Of a stretch of 64,000 bases of DNA, positions 58,598-64,000 are shown one piece after another. The number at the start of each line of letters is the position of its first letter. The stretch's first letter is position 1. The notes under the pieces were generated by a model. It saw only the letters and a list, made by a program, of their open reading frames with translations. It was not told the origin of the DNA and made no database searches. A program made the translations under genes and the position numbers. This DNA comes from Flabesymbios commensalis (taxonomy: Eukaryota; Annelida; Polychaeta; Terebellida; Flabelligeridae), in assembly GCA_964017125.1 (NCBI GenBank), contig OZ024902.1, forward strand, positions 99,974,796 to 100,038,795, written 5' to 3'.

Positions 58598-59154
58598 AGC
58601 AGCTCCTTATGATGACATCAATTTTCGTTTTTTTATTTTGTAATGAAGTAGTGTATCCCACAGATCATGATTTTTTACGGGATTTTTACATTTTTAAAAA
58701 TGTTTTTTTTATCCACTATTTTATGAATCCGACTGTAACCCAAACAAACTTTTTGTATACCTCACCTTACACCTGCTTAAGGACGTTTGAATGTTCCTAC
58801 AGCATTGGGCAAAATGTCTGCCAGCGTTGAGCAGACATTCAGTGCTGCGGGGGAACCCCCCTGATCAGTCCGTTCCCACAGCAATTAAGGGCGGCAGCTA
58901 TTGATGTAACTATGTGGTTACTTTGAACATGCCATCCGATATGGTCAGTATCGTCTATATTGTAGTATGCTGTTAACAAACTTGTTTACATGACAGTATA
59001 TGTCTTAGAAATAGAGATTGTTTTGTCTTTTTCAGTGCCTGAACATTGTTTATTTACATTTTTTTTTTATTTGAGATCAATAGGTTATATAGCTTCATAT
59101 AAATTAAACTTTCAAAATTGACAAAATTGAAAATTCTCATCATAAGGGGCAGCT
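58598..59154. mobile_element. TTAA MITE (AGCAGCTCCTTATGATGA end) nested in the 4.77-kb element
   Basis: TTAA at 58594-58597 and 59155-59158. The ends are AGCAGCTCCTTATGATGA and TCATCATAAGGGGCAGCT. An inverted copy lies at 45013-45539. This copy carries an extra palindrome at 58800-58847. Confidence 0.87.
58800..58847. mobile_element. Small palindrome inserted in the MITE
   Basis: CAGCATTGGGCAAAATGTCT pairs imperfectly with AGACATTCAGTGCTG. It is absent at the matching point of the 45-kb copy (next to GGAACATTCAAACG). Confidence 0.7.
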
Positions 59155-60289
59155 TTAAATCTATCATAGACTGTTATGATGCTATCGCCTCTAATATGTG
59201 TTACGTTTCATCCATTTAGTGATGGACGGAGACATAGTAGGCCAAGCTTTGTATTTAAGCAATATTCAAATCGGATTTGATTTAGAAAAAAACACACAAA
59301 AAGTGTCTATTTGCGGTTCTGAAACTTCCCAAATTTCCCCCATGTTGTTAAAACTTTAACTTTACTGCACCATGACATTGGGGGATCTTTGTTTTTATAT
59401 ATCGATTTTCATGTAGAAAGGTTTCTTAAAGAAATTTTCATGTCAGAATCACAAAAATAACTTTCGTCCCAACGATTCACAGGTGTGCAAAAAAAGACAT
59501 TTGAGTTTAAATGCATTCAGTCACGCTAGCACGAAGGTAAAACTCAGAAATACACTTAACAAATGTTTCCAATGTGTCTGAAAGTGTATCATACTTTGAT
59601 ATAAAAAAATTTATATTATATATTTGTGGAATATGCATATAAATGGCATATCTTACAATGCTATCGTGACAGTGGCAGGCCCTAGATTCATTCAGATCTC
59701 ATAAGTGCTTTGAGATATGTACAAGTTTATTCTTTTCTGACTACCTATATATCATCATGGCAAGGTGCCAAAAAAATGGGTGATGGGGAAATGAATGTTG
59801 CAGGTTTAATAGTTGAAATTACCTGTTCTGCTTTTGTATGGTCAAATAAGGCAGTATTATTATAGGCTGTAACGCTAGCATGGTACAATAGTGTAAACAT
59901 ACTATTAGGTGTGCAATTAAATATTAAAACACTATGATGCTTTGCATAATAATATGCATGGTCTATTCACACAATTCACTGAACATAGGCTACATTTGTA
60001 TATGAGCCACAGCAGTCGTAAATATGTCCGAGCGTGAGATAAATTTGAACACGTTTGTTGTTAATGTGACAATATACTTGACACGCCCTTTGCCTCATTC
60101 ATATATTAACGTGACACTTTGTGTGACACTGGAAATGTCAACGTGACAGTGTTATTTATAGGGTGAGTGAGATATTTCTTCTCATCCCTCAAAAATAAGG
60201 TGTTCAAATGTGAAATCCAGAGATTTGTGTATAGTTAAATTGTGTTTACATATCCATTATTATATCAGTGGTTGGAAAAGGTTATTTAA

Positions 60290-60850
60290 CAACAGAATAA
60301 TTTGGGAAGTGTCATTGGCATCTGTCACGTTAGAACTTGATGTTTATTCCAAACAGCAACAATAAAATGCCGTAACCATTCTACAATGCAACAATCTGAA
60401 ACCAGCCATTCAAGTAAATATTTCTGCATATAAATTCTGGGCAAGGATGCGACTTCTATTAGCACTGTTGCTAACGTGACACTAGCAACATGTCAAAATA
60501 CACGTAAATATAATTTTCTGTCTTTTAATTTTCACTTGAAGCTGCTCCGTTGTCCCTACATCTTTTAATTTTAATTATATTTCTTTATTGGTATAATATG
60601 TTGTATCCTTGACATTAATCAGATGTAAAGTGTCTTGACTTCTGTCACGTTAGATGTTGCTGTTTATTCAGAACCAGCGAAATACAGTTATTTTAGCCAT
60701 TCTACAATGCAACAATTTAAAACCAACAATACAAACTCTTTTTTCTGAGTGGGTACAGAAACATTCTACCCGGCGAAGTGGCTTCTAGTAACACTGTTGC
60801 TAAAGTGACAATAACAAAGTGTCAACAGAAACGTTGACACTTAGCATTGA
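60290..60850. repeat. Tandem duplication, ~300-bp unit
   Basis: CTGTCACGTTAGAACTTGAT, GTTTATTCCAAACAGC, CATTCTACAATGCAACAATC and AGCACTGTTGCTAACGTGAC (60,320-60,490) recur as CTGTCACGTTAGATGTTGCT, GTTTATTCAGAACCAGC, CATTCTACAATGCAACAATT and AACACTGTTGCTAAAGTGAC (60,643-60,810). Confidence 0.8.
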
Positions 60851-62381
60851 ACAACCTCCTTGTCTGATCACAAATACAATCTACAGTCTTTCAATTGTAA
60901 TATTTTTATGGTTGCTTCATCGTTCACAGTTCTTTCAGCAGATTTTATAGTAATTCTAATAAATCTTTTTTTTTTCCACAAAAATCACTTTCTTGTGCTA
61001 TTGATTTTTTAAAATATCCCATTGACAAAATTATCTGAAAACTAACATAGTACTGCTGAAATGAGTACATTTTGACAACATTTTGATCATATTTACAAAT
61101 CAGTATGGTCGAGAAGTCAATGTGACACTTTATCGTGTTTGATGTCATTATATAATCTGCATCCTTTGCAATGTTCTAAGTACCCACTGAGATTCGGCAC
61201 AGAAATAATGAAGTCAAGCATTTTTTTCTAGTCTATGGTGGAACAGGCCTATTTTCGCCAAGTGAATATTGTTACTATATTAACTTTAACTATTGTGCTG
61301 CCATTATTCAAATATAGGCATAATGTTAAAAGAATATTTTAACATTAGAAATTGTCAAATATAAAATAGGAAATGTTTTATAAGTAATATTTTGAGATAT
61401 ATATATATACCCTAGTGATCAATCCGACGTCATTTTGGTAGATGTATTGACATTGGGAAAGATATCGAAAAACACTATGGAAAAAATCGACTCACTGTCT
61501 TCAGAATTATAGGCTACAAGCGATGTTGTGTCAGGATTCAGGGCCTACACATGTAGGCCCTATAGGCCTATTTCCCCATCAACCACTAGGCTTACATATA
61601 GTGCCTACACTATATAGACTACATGGAAAAAATACTTCCAATATTTATGTCATAGTTAATATTTATTAAATTATTTAACTTACCCCTGTCCATTGGGTAG
61701 CCTATTGCAGGTTTAGTTGAGGACTTGTAACAGGTAGGACTAGAACTGAAGAAGATGGGTCTATGTATGGCATAAATAATTTTCAATATGGTGACGCGGA
61801 GAAACATGTTTCAATCATACTACCAGCTACTACTTAACCAATGAAGTAACAACCACCCTCATAATTATCATCTCTGTAGAAAGCCAGTCAAAAACCTTTG
61901 AGGGGATGATGTACATGTTTCCCGGACATGAATTATATCGCACACGTTGAATAGAGGTGGCAAATAGTAGGCCTGATAATAATATTAGTGAGGTATAAAA
62001 TAAGTTCTTAAATACTAGGCCTACAACATCTACTTACAGCGTCAGTGTTATCTAATTTTTGATGCGTTATCTAATCTCAAAGCGTTAATCAATCTTTGAA
62101 TGAAATACAATTCCCGTTAGTCAGTCCCAGACATCGCGTTAGTCAATCTTTCCGCGTTTTTTCAGATGTCAAATTTGGCAACCTTTTACGTTTCTAACAA
62201 ACCCCGCTACTCCCTAAATATCCCTTACATTCATATAAATACGGTGGGTGAATGGCTAGCCCGAAAATTGTGATAAAATACCGCAGAAGAGCAGGAAACT
62301 GGCTTACCCACTTTCGGTGCATCCATCTTGGATACGCTAACGCCGGCGTTAGCTAATCCAGTTTCGCCCCAGTGATGATCG

Positions 62382-63240
62382 TAGACAGAAGTGTTCACAT
62401 GCGTATAAGATCTGATATAATTATGCCCAAGCTTATAATTTATAATTTCAATTCAAAATACACATGTTCAAACGATTTAGTAATTTTGGCCTTGTTCTAT
62501 AAAATATGGTCAGCTTGGTACTAAAATGCACGTCGTTCTGCTTGTGAAATTACATGTTTTATTACGATTTTTTTGGCAGTACCATGTCACGCGGAAAAAA
62601 AATGAATTCTAATATCTGGTCGAATGTCCTGTTTCCCAGTAACAGTTACATCAAGGTTACATGCATGGTTTTGGACATCAGACAATTTCGCTTGAATGAC
62701 GGTGTCCCTTACGTGCTCTATTGTAATGAATTTTGACTATCCATTGACCGACTTTAATATATAGTACGCGTGTGTAGCGTATTGATGTTAACTGTAGTAC
62801 ATACAACTAGTTTTATTGTAAAAAAATGCTGCAACCCCGGTATGTCTAAAAAATGATCAGGTAACAATAACATTTGTGGTACAAGGGTTTGGATATTTGT
62901 TGCCGTTGACGTGACGGCCAACAATGATTGTTTGTTGAGGCGGAGGAGTAGGGAGGATAAACCAAACATGAGCGACCCGTGGTTCTATTCTGTGTGGGCC
63001 TTAGTGTGACGACGACTACATGGCAAACATTTAAGCTTTTTTGAAGGCCACGTGCTGATTGTAGACTTGGAGTCAAGCCGCCATTCAAGTCGGCTTGTAT
63101 GGCTGTCGATATTGTTTATCTGTAAGTTATTCTTCTTAAGAAAACAAGTTTGGTCAATATAGGCCTCGTAACAAACTGGAATGCGGACGCCACACCATTT
63201 ATGCAATAGTGCGTTTCACCACAGCTATTATAATACATAA
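62382..63240. other. Non-coding DNA, nothing firmly recognised
   Basis: A short frame, 62554-62736, follows TTTTTTGGCAG and ends with a stop after LNDGVPYVLYCNEF. It could be a terminal exon, but no family is recognised. Confidence 0.35.
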
Positions 63241-63259
63241 TGCAAAAAAAAGTTTTTTT

Positions 63260-63490
63260 AGCATTGCAGAAAGGCCAAGACATAGGGGCCTAATCAAAAG
63301 AATGTTAAGAAACTTGGCCCATGTGTTCACCCCCACCAACTGGGTAGGCGAGTTAGAAAATCAGATGCAAAATGGCAGCGGGAAGGACATAAACAGCTTT
63401 CCTGCGGTGCGATTGACTCGAGGATTTGTATTCCAATGTTCTGTAATGTGGCGCATATGCTCATCTTCAGAAACTCTCGGAATTGACAAG
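63260..63490 (+). other. Possible unassigned internal exon
   Basis: An open stretch lies between a strong acceptor (AGTTTTTTTAG) and a perfect donor (GACAA/GTAAGG at 63491). One frame reads RHRGLIKRMLRNLAHVF, TPTNWVGELENQMQNGSGKD and RLTRGFVFQCSVMWRICSSS. I do not recognise it. It is not an MH2 fragment. It could be chance. Confidence 0.25.
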
Positions 63491-63499
63491 TAAGGATCA

Positions 63500-64000
63500 G
63501 ATACAAAATGGGACGAGAACAAATTGCATCTAATATTGTTGCAGTAAAAACGTCACCTTTGTATCACGCATTTCAAATGTACTTTTTCGGTGGAGGCGGG
63601 TTAAATTATTTAAAATATATATTTTGCTCTTCAAATCAGTTCAATAACTGGAAACCCTTATCGCCTATACTTTACATTTTCTTTATAATGTGCTGCTATT
63701 ATACTAATGTCGGGAAGATGATTCGTTTTAGCTATGTAATCATGGTAATGCGAAAGCACATTTCAAGTTGATAATGTGTTTTATTGTAACATGGTGAAGG
63801 ACTGGTGTACTGAAGGTGTATAACTTGCAGTAAGACTTGTTTGTGTCCTCGGGCACTTAATCTGAGCTATATCACATGCAAGTACCCCCCCCCCCCCCCT
63901 CGATACCACCACAACTAAGTGACTTCTGGTAAGTACACATAACTCCATACCATTATTACTCCGTCTTCTCCCTTCAAGTGGAAGAGGGCAGAGTCTAAAT
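63500..64000. other. Non-coding DNA with a poly-C tract
   Basis: A C tract lies at 63886-63899. No gene supported at the window edge. Confidence 0.4.

Larger units (their letters stand above)
57606..62375. mobile_element. 4,770-bp DNA transposon, 313-bp inverted ends, 6-bp target duplication
   Basis: ATGATC occurs on both flanks (57600-57605 and 62376-62381). The left end CACTGGGGCGAAACTGGATT is the exact inverse of the right end. Similarity continues inward to GATTAGATAACGC (57906-57918) and its inverse (62063-62075), so each arm is ~313 bp. Arms contain repeated GATTRRCTAACG words, likely transposase sites. The interior has a nested TTAA MITE and a tandem duplication near 60.3-60.85 kb, but no open frame with transposase motifs, so it looks non-autonomous. 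The superfamily is unresolved: CACTG resembles EnSpm/CACTA ends, but a 6-bp duplication does not fit that group. Confidence 0.88.

Noticed and set aside
57606-62375. Polinton or EnSpm/CACTA assignment of the 4.77-kb element
   Set aside because: The ends start CACTG rather than the AG typical of Polintons and no expected genes are seen; the 6-bp duplication does not fit the 2-4 bp usual for CACTA. Left unassigned.
63209-63493. Possible MH2 exon of the inhibitory Smad
   Set aside because: No MH2 hallmarks (YWE, VGRLY, CPCW) in any frame.

Overview
The window reads as nuclear DNA of a marine invertebrate animal. It is AT-rich, genes have spliced exons separated by long introns, and almost every kilobase holds short non-autonomous transposons, foldback elements, SINEs and tandem repeats. 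The palindrome TAGGCCTA recurs all through it. One gene is clearly recognisable: an inhibitory Smad (SMAD6/7 class), which is found only in animals. Foldback elements whose inverted ends are built of ~16-bp tandem units resemble the TU elements described from sea urchins. I therefore lean towards an ambulacrarian deuterostome (echinoderm or hemichordate). That is inference, not proof.

Layout. 1-900: three phase-0 exons at the 3' end of a gene whose product I do not recognise, with its 3'UTR. 900-31,000: no host gene that I can support. This part is a dense layer of transposons: TTAA-flanked MITEs, three complete foldback elements with 16-bp-unit inverted ends (5332-6482, 10202-12943, 28409-31336), an element built around repeats of TGATGTGCCTAA (13616-16256), a ~1-kb tandem array (18925-19935) split by a TTAA insertion, and a 4.46-kb TTAA-flanked element (21792-26249). 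32,000-36,810: promoter-proximal DNA and the first three exons of the inhibitory Smad. About 0.7 kb upstream of the ATG lies a palindromic Smad-binding element, GTCTAGAC, with an E-box CACGTG four bases further on. The exons encoding the MH2 domain were not found and are probably to the right of the window.

36,811-64,000: presumably Smad intron and/or intergenic DNA. It holds dimeric tRNA-derived SINEs (41.0, 46.5 and 48.7 kb), a LINE 3' end at 47.4 kb, a second 5'-truncated LINE inserted in a minisatellite (50.9-52.5 kb), a 1.68-kb element with another transposon nested in it (44702-46381), and a 4,770-bp element with 313-bp terminal inverted repeats and a 6-bp target duplication (57606-62375).

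How it fits together: the two host genes have no visible functional link. The most informative biology is the apparent autoregulatory promoter of the inhibitory Smad (TGF-beta/BMP negative feedback) and the unusual 16-bp-unit foldback family. All coordinates of repeats were read by eye and may be off by a few bases at diverged edges.
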